A stretch of 64,000 bases of DNA from Vibrio rhodolitus (GCF_003350325.1 NZ_QLYZ01000006.1:124001-188000); one strand, 5' to 3'. Shown: positions 18,102 through 27,096, counted from the first letter of the stretch. The notes: generated by a model from the sequence alone, not told the origin. A program made the numbers and translations.

Positions 18102-21020
18102 ATGGATGATTCTTTAGACGCAACGGAACTCTACATTGAACTCTTGGAGTTAGATGAGCAAGCGAGGCGAGAGCGCTTGGCACAAATTGCTCAAATCGAT
18201 CTCGAGATCGCTAATGATCTCGCCGAGATGTTAGAGATAAAACTCGATGAAGATGAGCAAGAGAGCGGGTTAAGCTCATTTGTTCAGTTTGCGTCTCAGG
18301 GAGCGGACTTAACTGGCTGTTCTGCCATGGGCTTTACCATCGTTAATCCGTTATCTGAATCAGGCGGGATGGGGCGCATCTACCTTGGTGAGCAAATTGT
18401 CAAAGGCAGTGAAGGACAGAGCACAACGCATCAAGCGGCGATCAAAGTCCTACGACGTGATGTGATTAGCGCGAAAAATATTGAGAAATATTTTTTTCGT
18501 GAAGCGTCGAGTTTGATAGACCTTGATCACCCGAATATCTGTCGCGTGTATGGTTTTGACAATATCGAAGGCAGCGCGTGTATTGTGATGGAATACATCC
18601 AAGGTACGACGTTGGAAGCGTGGTTAGAGACACTGCCGAGCCAAACTGCCCGCTTGGAAGTGTTGCATCAACTTTGCCAAGCTCTGAAATATGCCCATGC
18701 ACAGCATATCTTTCATGGTGATCTTAAGCCGCAAAATATCATGATAACACCCGAGCAAAAGCTCAAATTAATCGACTTAGGACTGGCTAAGCGCATTGAA
18801 CAATCGCACTTGTCGTCAGGTGAGCTGAGTTATATTCAAGGCTACTCGGAAAAGTGGTCGTCACCGGAGCAAAAGCAAGGTCGTTGGAGCTATTCCCAGT
18901 CTGATGTCTATTCGATGGGGCTGATTATTCAAACCCTATTTGCTGACGTGATACTGCGACGAACTACTGAGGCAGAATTTGCCGCTATTATCGCTAAAGC
19001 AACCGCCGCCAAACCTCAACAACGTTATTTCTCCGCTGCGGAGCTTTATCTTGATATTACCCGCTCGCTCAATCATTTCCCGGTAGATGTCTATCGAACA
19101 GACGCTTTTTATCGAGTGGGCAAACAACTGCGTCGTCATCCTTGGCGCTTTGGTAGTGTGGCTTTGACGCTGTGTAGCGTGGCAGTTTTTGTCGCTTTAA
19201 CACTCAAACATAATAGTGAACTGCAGCGAAAGCAGCGCTCGAGTGAACAAGTTATCGCGCAAATGGAGAAAACGCTGAGCAACAACTTACCTTCGCTGAG
19301 CTATTACTATCAGGCGCAAAGTGTTGACTCGCTATATCAATATGCGGCAAAAAACTGGCTGTTAGGTGAAAGTGAGTTGGAGCTTGATGCCAAATACCAA
19401 ACAGGGATAGGTCTGATTTCAGGACTGTTTGATACCCAACAGATTGATCTTGCTGAAGAGTTGCTTGCTCGCCTTGAAAATGACAGCTGGGATTACAAGC
19501 AGCAACTAAGTATTGATCGCTGGGCATTTCGCATAGCAGGCGCCCAATACTTACATACCAACTACGCGCTCGGGGGCAGTATGGCTGTCGAGCAGGAATG
19601 GCTGAAAAATCCCCATCTGATTGAAGCGGTAGATTACAACCAAGATAAGCTTGCTGACTATTTTTCTCTTATCGACGTCAGCAAGCGACTGTCATTTGAC
19701 GAATTGCTGACCGCTTTTTATGCACTTGGCGTGATTCGTCCTTACTCGCTGGATGAACAACAAGCACGTTATACAAAACTGCAACAGCTACTGCTCGATA
19801 ACCTCAAACAGGATGAATGGCGCACTCTGTCTGCCAGCCAGCAAATAGAGTTACTTGCGCTTTATTCAAGCTATACCGCTAACAATTCAATTTTGAATCA
19901 CTTGGCTGCGCAGGATTATCTAAAACCGTTGCCCGCTGAAATTGATGGGGAGTTAACGCGCCTGTTGGCTCAGCGCGATCAATACTCACTGAGTGAGTTG
20001 TCGCAAATCAGGTATATTGCGACGCGCTCTAAGGATGAACAAGTGGTGCTAGCGCGCAGTGAGATTGAGCAACTGCTGACCTCGCAAACCGACCGAAAAC
20101 CGACCGAGTTTTTGACGATGGCGAAAACTGCCTCGATGGTTTTAACCAGTTTCGATTATCGTGAAAATCAGCAGTTGATACAGCAATATCAAGCGGATCT
20201 TATCGAACAATTTACCGGTCATTCTGCCGGTATGCTGGAAGCGGTGAACAAGCAAATGATGAATGCACTTGAGCTAGGCATGGTGACCAAGGCGCAAGAA
20301 CTCAGCTTACTAAGCGTACATCCCAGCGTGAGCCAAAATCCACAGTACAACCAAAGTGGATTGTTGCAATCCGAGATATTGATTGCACTTTACCAACGAG
20401 ATATGCCGCCCATTGCCGATTTTGCTGAGCAATTTATGCAATTCGAACAGCGTAGGTTTCAGTACTACCTTGATTATGTTGGTGAAGTGAGTGAAACAAT
20501 AAAGCGCAGCTATTTTGGCAGTGAATACCCACTGATGCTGGCGGCAAGCAACAAAGATTGGTCCGGCATGGATAAGATCGCCAAACAGCAGCAGCTTAGT
20601 TCTTTTGGCTGGCGAGCATTTATCAGCTATTTGTATCAAATCGGTGGGCAACCCGAACGTGCGATGGCGATATTGGGCGATGTTGCTTCATGGCATGACT
20701 TTACGGACACGCCGATGTGGCTTGCAGAAGATGTCAAAAATGAGGTGATATTCCTCTATGGGCGTAAGAAGCCAGGCGCTGCAAGTGAGGCTTTGTCATC
20801 ACTCAAACGATATGCAGAAATTGAGCAGTATGAACAGCAGACGGATAGCTACCATGCAGCGAAAAACTATCTGTTTCAATATGGCTTAGCGCTGCGTAGC
20901 CGCAGTGATATTAATGAGATTAATAGGCTCAAAGACTGGCTCCAATCTTCCACAGGGTTATCTGAATTACCAGCGTCTTATCAAAGTTATTATCAAAAGC
21001 TTCTGTCATTAGATGAATAA
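18102..21020 (+). CDS. Transmembrane Ser/Thr protein kinase (PknT-like)
   Basis: The 972-residue protein starts with an acidic helical region (1-75) and a Hanks-type kinase domain (about 78-330). Visible are the Gly-rich loop SESGGMGRIYLG (about 85-96), the ATP Lys in AAIKVL (115), the catalytic loop HGDLKPQN (205-212; Gly replaces the usual Arg) and DLG in place of DFG (225-227). Loss of the HRD Arg suggests it does not need activation-loop phosphorylation in the classical way. One membrane segment lies at about 350-369, followed by about 600 helical, probably periplasmic, residues that may sense envelope signals. Its partner is the sigma factor just upstream. Confidence 0.9.
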   Translation: MDDSLDATELYIELLELDEQARRERLAQIAQIDLEIANDLAEMLEIKLDEDEQESGLSSFVQFASQGADLTGCSAMGFTIVNPLSESGGMGRIYLGEQIVKGSEGQSTTHQAAIKVLRRDVISAKNIEKYFFREASSLIDLDHPNICRVYGFDNIEGSACIVMEYIQGTTLEAWLETLPSQTARLEVLHQLCQALKYAHAQHIFHGDLKPQNIMITPEQKLKLIDLGLAKRIEQSHLSSGELSYIQGYSEKWSSPEQKQGRWSYSQSDVYSMGLIIQTLFADVILRRTTEAEFAAIIAKATAAKPQQRYFSAAELYLDITRSLNHFPVDVYRTDAFYRVGKQLRRHPWRFGSVALTLCSVAVFVALTLKHNSELQRKQRSSEQVIAQMEKTLSNNLPSLSYYYQAQSVDSLYQYAAKNWLLGESELELDAKYQTGIGLISGLFDTQQIDLAEELLARLENDSWDYKQQLSIDRWAFRIAGAQYLHTNYALGGSMAVEQEWLKNPHLIEAVDYNQDKLADYFSLIDVSKRLSFDELLTAFYALGVIRPYSLDEQQARYTKLQQLLLDNLKQDEWRTLSASQQIELLALYSSYTANNSILNHLAAQDYLKPLPAEIDGELTRLLAQRDQYSLSELSQIRYIATRSKDEQVVLARSEIEQLLTSQTDRKPTEFLTMAKTASMVLTSFDYRENQQLIQQYQADLIEQFTGHSAGMLEAVNKQMMNALELGMVTKAQELSLLSVHPSVSQNPQYNQSGLLQSEILIALYQRDMPPIADFAEQFMQFEQRRFQYYLDYVGEVSETIKRSYFGSEYPLMLAASNKDWSGMDKIAKQQQLSSFGWRAFISYLYQIGGQPERAMAILGDVASWHDFTDTPMWLAEDVKNEVIFLYGRKKPGAASEALSSLKRYAEIEQYEQQTDSYHAAKNYLFQYGLALRSRSDINEINRLKDWLQSSTGLSELPASYQSYYQKLLSLDE

Positions 21021-21269
21021 AGTTTTGCGTGTTTTTTTTGAATAAACGTACATCGTTATTACCGCGCGCTTAACCTAAATTGTCCCTTAACAGCCCGAGC
21101 GCAGTTCGCGTAGTGGGTAACAATCACGTATGAGAGATAGCTCAACAAACAGTCAGAATGGCTGTGTAATTAACAGAAATATTAATTAACGGCTAATCAA
21201 CTGAGAGCAGAGTAAACGCTAATTCGTTTGGAATCTCCATAATGAGTTTTTTATAAAAAGGGACCCCTC

Positions 21270-22826
21270 ATGCAAATGACGCAAATCAAATACCCGCTTC
21301 TTTCGCTTTTGTCTGCTTGCACCATGCTTGTTTCATCACCTGGTTATGCCTTTTGGGGATCGAGTCTGCCAAGTGAATCTGAAATAGAACAATCCCTGCA
21401 ACAAGAACTTGCTTTCCATCGTGGTTGGAAAGTCGTCGATGTCGAGGTTGGTAAAGAGATGCCAGTCGATAAAGATTGGCTCGTTTTGCATAAGTTGGGT
21501 CAGGCTTTAGGTGCTGAGAACAGTGAAATCAAACAGTATCGTTTGGACATTGAAGTGGAGTATGTGGGGCAAGAGGATTTATTAACGACGGTTGGTCAGG
21601 TCGATGGTAAGACTTATCTCACCCCGGTGATTCAAAAGGGAGACAGTCATACATTCAATGGCGGGCTGGTATTTGTTGATTTCAAAGACTCTGATGATGA
21701 GTTTGGTACCATCTTTAACACCAAACCATTTAGCAGCGCGAGCAAGACGGACCAGCAAGCACGCAAGGCAATGAGCTCTTTCTCTGAGTTAGTCAAACAT
21801 GGGGATTTGGATGATGTGGTTGATGTAGCAACCAAGGCTATTGAGCGTGATAACGCATTACTTGAAAAAGTAAAAGCTGACCTTGCGATTTTAGACCCTG
21901 AGATGCAGCAATTTCAAACGCGCCAAAACGAGTTAAAACAAGAGAAAAAACAAGCTTTCAACGATCTAACCGCGAGACTTGATGCTGAAAAGCAAGCCTT
22001 CTATGACAAAGAGAAAGCGGCGTATCGCTTGGCCTTAGATAACAATAAGCAGAGTTATGACGCGCAGCGTACACAGTTGAGCGAACAGAAAAAAGCGCTT
22101 AAAGCGCAAGTTTATGCGCTAGAGAAAGAGCAAAAGGATCATATTAGAGGCTTGATCAATGAAGATAAGGAGCAAGTCAAACAGCAATTGGCAGCGCTTA
22201 AAGCTCAGTATAAAGAGCTAAAAGCAGAAGCGTCGGCGCAGAAGAAAGCCCAATCTGCTGATCTAAAAGCGCAAGAGAAGGCAATACTCGCTGATAAAAA
22301 ACAGTCGTTAGACAGTGATGCATATAAAGTGGCTCGTGCAGAGATTAAAGAAGACTTCAAGCAGCGTCGAAATGACGTAAACGCGAACTACAAAGCTGCA
22401 GTGGCTGACTACCAAACACAAGAAAAAGCACAGTCAAGCGAAATGAAAGATGCTAGCAAGCAAAAGCAGCAACAAATTAAAGACGCAAGCTACCCACAGT
22501 TTGAACAGGCGATTGCACAAGCACAGACTGATATTGAAGTGAATGAGCAGAGTTATAAGCAGCTACGCCAAGGCGAGAAGGATCAAGCTAAGCAGATCAC
22601 CGAGCAATATCGTACTTTGGAATCCGATTTCAAGGCTGCCCAGATAAAAGCCAAGAAAGATCTGGAAGCAAATTTTGAAACCAAACAAGCGGCTTTAAAT
22701 AGTCAGTGGTCAATCAAGAAAGATATAGTTCAGCAGTTAACTAAAAAACAGCGTAAGTTAACAAGCCAAGTTAGAGACGCTGAGAGAGCGCGTAGCCGCG
22801 CGCAAAAGATCGAACAATCTTCTTAA
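21270..22826 (+). CDS. Exported coiled-coil protein, Lys/Gln/Glu-rich
   Basis: This 518-residue protein has a signal peptide with likely cleavage after GYA near residue 27. An N-terminal globular domain of about 130 residues (ELAFHRGWKVVDVEVGKEMP is its clearest phrase) is followed by about 340 residues of continuous charged coiled coil, rich in repeats of the kind EKQAFYDKEK and LKAQYKELKAEA. AGGGA lies six bases before the ATG at 21270. It lies 249 bases after the kinase gene in the same direction and ends with its own terminator. It could be a target or partner of the sigma factor/kinase pair. No known family is recognised. Confidence 0.82.
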   Translation: MQMTQIKYPLLSLLSACTMLVSSPGYAFWGSSLPSESEIEQSLQQELAFHRGWKVVDVEVGKEMPVDKDWLVLHKLGQALGAENSEIKQYRLDIEVEYVGQEDLLTTVGQVDGKTYLTPVIQKGDSHTFNGGLVFVDFKDSDDEFGTIFNTKPFSSASKTDQQARKAMSSFSELVKHGDLDDVVDVATKAIERDNALLEKVKADLAILDPEMQQFQTRQNELKQEKKQAFNDLTARLDAEKQAFYDKEKAAYRLALDNNKQSYDAQRTQLSEQKKALKAQVYALEKEQKDHIRGLINEDKEQVKQQLAALKAQYKELKAEASAQKKAQSADLKAQEKAILADKKQSLDSDAYKVARAEIKEDFKQRRNDVNANYKAAVADYQTQEKAQSSEMKDASKQKQQQIKDASYPQFEQAIAQAQTDIEVNEQSYKQLRQGEKDQAKQITEQYRTLESDFKAAQIKAKKDLEANFETKQAALNSQWSIKKDIVQQLTKKQRKLTSQVRDAERARSRAQKIEQSS

Positions 22827-22840
22827 TTCCTTCCTAGATA

Positions 22841-22867
22841 GAAGCCAGTGTGACTGGCTTCTTTTTT
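22841..22867 (+). terminator. Rho-independent terminator after the coiled-coil gene
   Basis: A 9-bp stem (GAAGCCAGT and ACTGGCTTC) with a GTG loop is followed by six T. Confidence 0.92.
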
Positions 22868-23170
22868 ATCACTAATCCAAACGCTTACCTTCAGAGCAAC
22901 ATGTTGAGATCATTTGATGTTCTTGCATTATGAATCTTACTCGGTGGATGCAAGTTGAAGCGGTGGAAAAATATGAAAAATAGCCTTATTGGCTCGAGAA
23001 ATTACGTGGCTAGTAAAAGTGTCATCTTTATCTGACAAAACCTGCCAAATTCTGATAGTTAAATGTGAGATTGTTCAAATAGTGTCACAAAAAGTTCATC
23101 ATAAAAAAATTGTTAATTCGCCCAATTTTCATATTATTGTAATTAAGATGTCATATTAAGTGAGGTGGTT

Positions 23171-23284
23171 ATGAGAGAACAAGAAATGATACAACCTTCC
23201 AATTTTGGAGTGATTAGCCGTACTTGCATTTTTTCGCTGGCAGGTATTGTAAGTGTGTTTTTTTTCGTACAACACTTAGTATAG
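23171..23284 (+). CDS. Candidate 37-residue single-pass membrane protein
   Basis: A short frame encodes 37 residues: a polar N-terminus (MREQEMIQPSNFG), then a hydrophobic segment of about 17 residues (CIFSLAGIVSVFFFVQ). A good Shine-Dalgarno (GAGG at 23162-23165) lies five bases before the ATG, and very AT-rich sequence upstream could carry a promoter. This composition is typical of small bacterial membrane proteins. No family is recognised and no stronger coding evidence is available from one sequence. Confidence 0.45.
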   Translation: MREQEMIQPSNFGVISRTCIFSLAGIVSVFFFVQHLV

Positions 23285-23688
23285 TCAAGCCTTACCAAGT
23301 GTGTGGGTACTAACTCGTAACGCGATTTTTCTAGTGCCCACATATTATTTTTGTCAGTCACACCTCTATTCTTTTCTAGTCAATCTATTCTCTATCTCTT
23401 GCGACCAACGATAGTTTTGCTCGAATTGTTACGCTTAGCTACGCAAAATCTCTCACCGCCCGATGAAATTTTAGTCATCAAGAAAATGCTCTATCGCTAC
23501 TTTTCAGTCGTGAGTTTGTTATTAACTTCGCTTTGCCTGATAAAGCTGCTTTAACTTGGTTAAAAAAGCAAAATCGGTGTTCAAATTGAACGACCTAAAG
23601 CTAGATTAATTGCTCTCAGAACTAGCTGGCTTAGCCGTTGATTATCGTGAGTAAAAATTGGGGGAAAGTGACCCAATTGCCCAATTTT

Positions 23689-23716
23689 GATGGGTGGATT
23701 TCCACCCATCTTTATT
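23689..23716 (+). terminator. Stand-alone terminator-like hairpin
   Basis: A perfect stem (GATGGGTGG and CCACCCATC around ATTT) is followed by TTTATTTT. No annotated gene ends here, so it may end a small RNA or the transcript of the 37-residue frame. Confidence 0.75.
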
Positions 23717-23804
23717 TTGAGTTCGGTGATGAATTGGATAGGGACGATACTTAGAATGTTCTAACTATCTGTAAAACAATAAATTTACATTTATTTAACT
23801 AAAT

Positions 23805-23819
23805 TGGCGCGCTTATTGC
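23805..23819 (+). promoter_or_regulatory. Sigma-54 promoter of dctPQM
   Basis: TGGCGC, five bases, then TTGC gives the invariant GG and GC exactly ten bases apart, matching the -24/-12 sigma-54 consensus. Transcription should begin near 23831, about 47 bases before the dctP ATG. A sigma-54 activator gene (dctD) lies in this window, which fits. Confidence 0.85.
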
Positions 23820-23824
23820 CCTTA

Positions 23825-23864
23825 GTTAAGCATCAACACCCAGTGATGGGGTTGTCCACTTAAC
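23825..23864 (+). promoter_or_regulatory. Leader hairpin of dctP
   Basis: GTTAAG and CTTAAC pair around an inner CAAC-A-CCC/GGGGTTG stem, ending one base before the AAGGAG Shine-Dalgarno. It starts about where transcription is predicted to begin and may protect the 5' end of the mRNA. Confidence 0.5.
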
Positions 23865-23877
23865 AAGGAGAATAATA

Positions 23878-24873
23878 ATGTTTAAGCCTTTGACCCTACT
23901 ATCTGTATCTGTTCTGGCAGCAACAAGCTTTAATGCGATGGCAGCTTGTGATCCTGGTGAGACAGTGATCAAATTCAGCCACGTAACCAACACAGATAAA
24001 CACCCGAAAGGCATTGCCGCTTCGCTACTGGAACAGCGGGTAAACGATGAGATGAATGGTCAAGTCTGTATGCAGGTTTTCCCAAACTCAACGCTATACG
24101 ATGATAATAAAGTTTTGGAAGCGCTACTGAACGGCGACGTGCAACTTGCTGCCCCTTCTCTATCAAAGTTTGAAAAGTTCACGAAAAAGTACCGTATCTT
24201 TGACTTGCCATTCCTATTTGAAGATGTTGACGCGGTTGACCGTTTCCAAAACTCAGAATCGGGTGAGAAGCTGAAAAATGCGATGAACCGCCGTGGTCTA
24301 CAAGGTCTGGCATTCTGGCATAACGGCATGAAGCAGATGTCGGCAAACAAGCCATTACTGACGCCTCAAGATGCAGAAGGTTTGAAATTCCGTGTTCAAG
24401 CATCCGACGTATTGGTGGCGCAGTTTGAGCAGCTAGGCGCAAACCCTCAGAAGATGTCATTTAAAGAAGTGTACGGTGGTCTGCAAACGAAAGTTATTGA
24501 TGGTCAAGAGAACACATGGTCAAACATCTACGGTAAGAAGTTCTTCGAAGTTCAAGACGGTATCACTGAAACCAACCACGGCATTCTTGATTATCTAGTC
24601 GTAACTTCAACGGATTTCTGGAAAGGTTTACCAGATGATCAACGCAAGCAGCTAAACACGATTATTCAAGAAGTGACGGCGACACGTAACGCTGAATCTA
24701 CTAAGGTAAATAACCAAAACAAAGCCAACATCATCGAAGCGGGTGGTGTGGTGCGTACTTTAACGCCTGAGCAGCGTCAGCAGTGGGTTACGGCACTTCA
24801 ACCTGTTTGGAATAAGTTTGAGAAAGACATTGGCTCTGATCTTATCCAAGCCGCTCTAGATTCTAATAAATAA
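23878..24873 (+). CDS. dctP: TRAP transporter solute-binding protein DctP (C4-dicarboxylates)
   Basis: This 331-residue periplasmic protein has a Sec signal peptide (cleavage after NAMA near residue 22). It matches the DctP family, with IKFSHVTNTDKHPKG at the mature start, FRVQASDVLVAQFEQLGA holding the conserved substrate-binding Arg, and QENTWSNIYGKKFFEVQ. It binds malate, succinate or fumarate and delivers them to DctQM. A sigma-54 promoter and leader hairpin precede it, and a large hairpin separates it from dctQ. The DctB/DctD regulators are encoded about 9 kb downstream, on the other strand. The ligand class is inferred from the family and the dct context. Confidence 0.94.
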   Translation: MFKPLTLLSVSVLAATSFNAMAACDPGETVIKFSHVTNTDKHPKGIAASLLEQRVNDEMNGQVCMQVFPNSTLYDDNKVLEALLNGDVQLAAPSLSKFEKFTKKYRIFDLPFLFEDVDAVDRFQNSESGEKLKNAMNRRGLQGLAFWHNGMKQMSANKPLLTPQDAEGLKFRVQASDVLVAQFEQLGANPQKMSFKEVYGGLQTKVIDGQENTWSNIYGKKFFEVQDGITETNHGILDYLVVTSTDFWKGLPDDQRKQLNTIIQEVTATRNAESTKVNNQNKANIIEAGGVVRTLTPEQRQQWVTALQPVWNKFEKDIGSDLIQAALDSNK

Positions 24874-24899
24874 TCACCGGTGAACACTGGGTAAATTTT

Positions 24900-24970
24900 A
24901 GGTCCTTTATATCCAAGTAGTCTTATTCCCCCTTTTTTGAGATTGCTTGGGTATTTCGGGAGAAGGACCT
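24900..24970 (+). promoter_or_regulatory. Large intercistronic hairpin between dctP and dctQ
   Basis: Outer arms AGGTCCTT (24900-24907) and AAGGACCT (24963-24970) enclose inner arms ATATCCAAG (24909-24917) and CTTGGGTAT (24946-24954, one GU pair). A T-rich run follows. It probably acts as a partial terminator or mRNA stabiliser that keeps dctP more abundant than dctQM. Confidence 0.7.
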
Positions 24971-25017
24971 GTTTTCTTTTTTCTCTTTCAGGGAAACAAT
25001 TTTAGAAGCGAATAACT

Positions 25018-25686
25018 ATGGAACAGTCATTTTTTACCAAAGTCGGACGGGTAACTGACGCCATTGAAGAGTCCTTGATTGCCTTTTTCCTCGGCGCAAT
25101 GACTTTGCTGACGTTTGCTAACGTCATTTCACGTTACGTGTTTAACGACAACATACTTTGGGCATTGGAGCTCACCGTGTTTATGTTTGCTTGGATGGTG
25201 CTCGTCGGTGCCTCTTATGGGGTCAAAAAGCACTTTCATATCGGTGTCGATGTGATCATCAACATGGCGCCAGAGAAGCTACGTAAAATCTACGCCTTGC
25301 TGGCAGCAGCCTGCTGTTTAGCTTTTTCTACCTTGCTACTGATTGGTTCGTGGAACTACTGGTTCCCATTTGTTACTGACCGAGCTTGGTATGAAACTGA
25401 CGATATTCCAATGCCAGAAATGCTGCAATTTCTAGCGGATTGGCTCAACGAAGGCGAGCGTTATGAAAAGATGCCGCGCTTTATTCCTTATATGGCTCTA
25501 CCAATTGGCATGGCACTGCTGACCTTCCGTTTTGCACAGGTGACTTGGTACATCGCAACCAACAAACAAGATCGTTTGATTGCAGGTCATGAAGCTGAGG
25601 AAGATTTAGAAGCACTGAAAGCAGAGCTGGCAGATGCCGGTGATGCGATGGATACAAAAAATAATAAAAGCGACAAGGAGAGCTAG
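25018..25686 (+). CDS. dctQ: TRAP transporter small permease subunit DctQ
   Basis: This 222-residue inner-membrane protein has four predicted membrane segments, with the family phrase ANVISRYVFNDNILWALEL in the first pair and FAWMVLVGASYGVKKHFHIGVD in the second. The loop between segments 3 and 4 is longer than in many DctQ proteins and Asp/Glu-rich. The C-terminal tail of about 40 residues is charged. It forms the membrane complex with DctM, starting 3 bases upstream of that gene. Together they import dicarboxylates using a sodium gradient, as is usual for Vibrio TRAP systems. Confidence 0.93.
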   Translation: MEQSFFTKVGRVTDAIEESLIAFFLGAMTLLTFANVISRYVFNDNILWALELTVFMFAWMVLVGASYGVKKHFHIGVDVIINMAPEKLRKIYALLAAACCLAFSTLLLIGSWNYWFPFVTDRAWYETDDIPMPEMLQFLADWLNEGERYEKMPRFIPYMALPIGMALLTFRFAQVTWYIATNKQDRLIAGHEAEEDLEALKAELADAGDAMDTKNNKSDKES

Positions 25687-25689
25687 GTA

Positions 25690-27051
25690 ATGGATATTTT
25701 GTTGCTATTCGTTATGGTGGTTGGCTTTATGCTCATTGGCGTGCCAATCGCTGTCTCGCTGGGCTTATCCAGTATGCTATTTTTGATGATGCATTCAGAT
25801 GCGTCATTGGCTTCGGTCGCTCAGACACTCTTTAATGCCTTTGCTGGGCACTACACTCTACTGGCGATCCCGTTCTTTATTCTTGCTTCAAGCTTTATGT
25901 CGACCGGCGGTGTGGCAAAACGCATTATCCGTTTTGCGATTGCAATGGTTGGCTGGTTCCGTGGTGGTCTTGCTATGGCTTCGGTTGTGGCATGTATGAT
26001 GTTCGCCGCCTTGTCTGGCTCATCACCAGCGACTGTGGTTGCGATTGGTAGTATCGTTATCGCCGGTATGGTACGTAATGGTTACTCAAAAGAGTTTGCT
26101 TCAGGTGTGATTTGTAACGCAGGTACTTTGGGGATTTTGATCCCGCCATCAATCGTAATGGTGGTATATGCTGCAGCAACGGACGTCTCGGTTGGGCGTA
26201 TGTTCCTTGGCGGCGTGATTCCAGGCTTACTTGCTGGTGTGATGTTGATGATCGCTATTTACATTGCAGCACGCGTTAAGAATCTACCTAAGCAGCCATT
26301 TGTTGGCTGGGGCGAGATGTTTGCTGCAGCAAAAGATGCCAGTTGGGGTCTGTTGCTGGTGGTTATTATTCTTGGTGGTATTTACGGTGGTGTATTTACG
26401 CCGACTGAGGCGGCAGCCGTTGCGGCAGTTTACTCGTTCTTTATCGCCAACTTTGTCTACAAAGACATGGGACCATTTGCTGATAAGCAAAACACCAAGC
26501 CAGCGATTGTGAAAATCTTCCAAGCCTTTGTACACAAAGATACTAAGCATACCTTGTATGAGGCAGGTAAGCTGACAATTATGCTGCTGTTCATCATTGC
26601 TAACGCCTTGATCCTAAAGCATGTGCTTACCGAAGAACGCATCCCGCAAATGATCACTGAATCGATGCTATCGGCGGGTCTAGGACCGATTACCTTCCTT
26701 ATCGTAGTTAACGTGCTGCTGCTTATCGGCGGTCAGTTTATGGAGCCATCAGGTCTTCTGATCATTGTCGCACCGCTGGTTTTCCCAATTGCGATTGCGC
26801 TTGGTATCGACCCAATTCACCTGGGTATCATGATGGTGGTGAATATGGAGATAGGCATGATAACCCCGCCGGTTGGGCTCAACTTGTTTGTGACCGCTGG
26901 GGTGGCGAAGATGTCGATGATGCAGGTGGTCAAAGCGGCGCTGCCGTGGGTTGGCGTAATGTTCCTCTTCCTCATCATAGTCACATATGTGCCTTGGGTA
27001 TCCACGTGGTTACCAACCACCTTGATGGGACCAGAAATTATTACCAAGTAA
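25690..27051 (+). CDS. dctM: TRAP transporter large permease subunit DctM
   Basis: This 453-residue protein has about 12 membrane segments of the DctM/ion-transporter superfamily. Family phrases include GVPIAVSLGLSS, ALSGSSPATVVAIGS, GTLGILIPPSIVMVVYA, FTPTEAAAVAAVY and EIGMITPPVGLNLFV. These form the two scoop motifs that bind sodium and substrate. It is the transport channel driven by DctP-bound substrate, and the last gene of the operon, followed immediately by a hairpin terminator. Confidence 0.95.
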   Translation: MDILLLFVMVVGFMLIGVPIAVSLGLSSMLFLMMHSDASLASVAQTLFNAFAGHYTLLAIPFFILASSFMSTGGVAKRIIRFAIAMVGWFRGGLAMASVVACMMFAALSGSSPATVVAIGSIVIAGMVRNGYSKEFASGVICNAGTLGILIPPSIVMVVYAAATDVSVGRMFLGGVIPGLLAGVMLMIAIYIAARVKNLPKQPFVGWGEMFAAAKDASWGLLLVVIILGGIYGGVFTPTEAAAVAAVYSFFIANFVYKDMGPFADKQNTKPAIVKIFQAFVHKDTKHTLYEAGKLTIMLLFIIANALILKHVLTEERIPQMITESMLSAGLGPITFLIVVNVLLLIGGQFMEPSGLLIIVAPLVFPIAIALGIDPIHLGIMMVVNMEIGMITPPVGLNLFVTAGVAKMSMMQVVKAALPWVGVMFLFLIIVTYVPWVSTWLPTTLMGPEIITK

Positions 27052-27057
27052 TTTCGC

Positions 27058-27096
27058 GATAGGTGAGGGGATTAAATCTCCTCATCTATCGTTTTT
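27058..27096 (+). terminator. Terminator of dctPQM
   Basis: An 11-bp stem with one GU pair (GATAGGTGAGG and CCTCATCTATC) is followed by GTTTTT. It overlaps the end of the convergent small gene at 27072. Confidence 0.85.

Larger units (their letters stand above)
22868..23877. other. Long intergenic region upstream of dctP
   Basis: About 1 kb with no gene of normal size. It holds a candidate 37-residue membrane protein (23171-23284), a stand-alone terminator-like hairpin (23689-23710) whose upstream transcript is unknown, the sigma-54 promoter (23805-23819) and the dctP leader hairpin. The stretch 23300-23680 could contain an untranslated RNA ending at the hairpin, but I see no promoter I can defend. 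Confidence 0.6.

Noticed and set aside
5674..21113. A loosely shared TGTC...CGAGC/AGTAG pattern upstream of the 5978, 17513 and 21270 genes, considered as a common ECF promoter
   Set aside because: Spacing differs between the three copies and only a few bases agree; it is no better than chance in AT-rich DNA without a motif search.
23064..23089. TGTGA and TCACA half-sites considered as a CRP site upstream of the small membrane protein
   Set aside because: The half-sites are 16 bases apart; CRP requires a 6-base spacer.
23351..23554. A 67-codon frame in the intergenic region before dctP
   Set aside because: No Shine-Dalgarno, biased Leu/Ser composition typical of random AT-rich DNA, and no recognisable domain.
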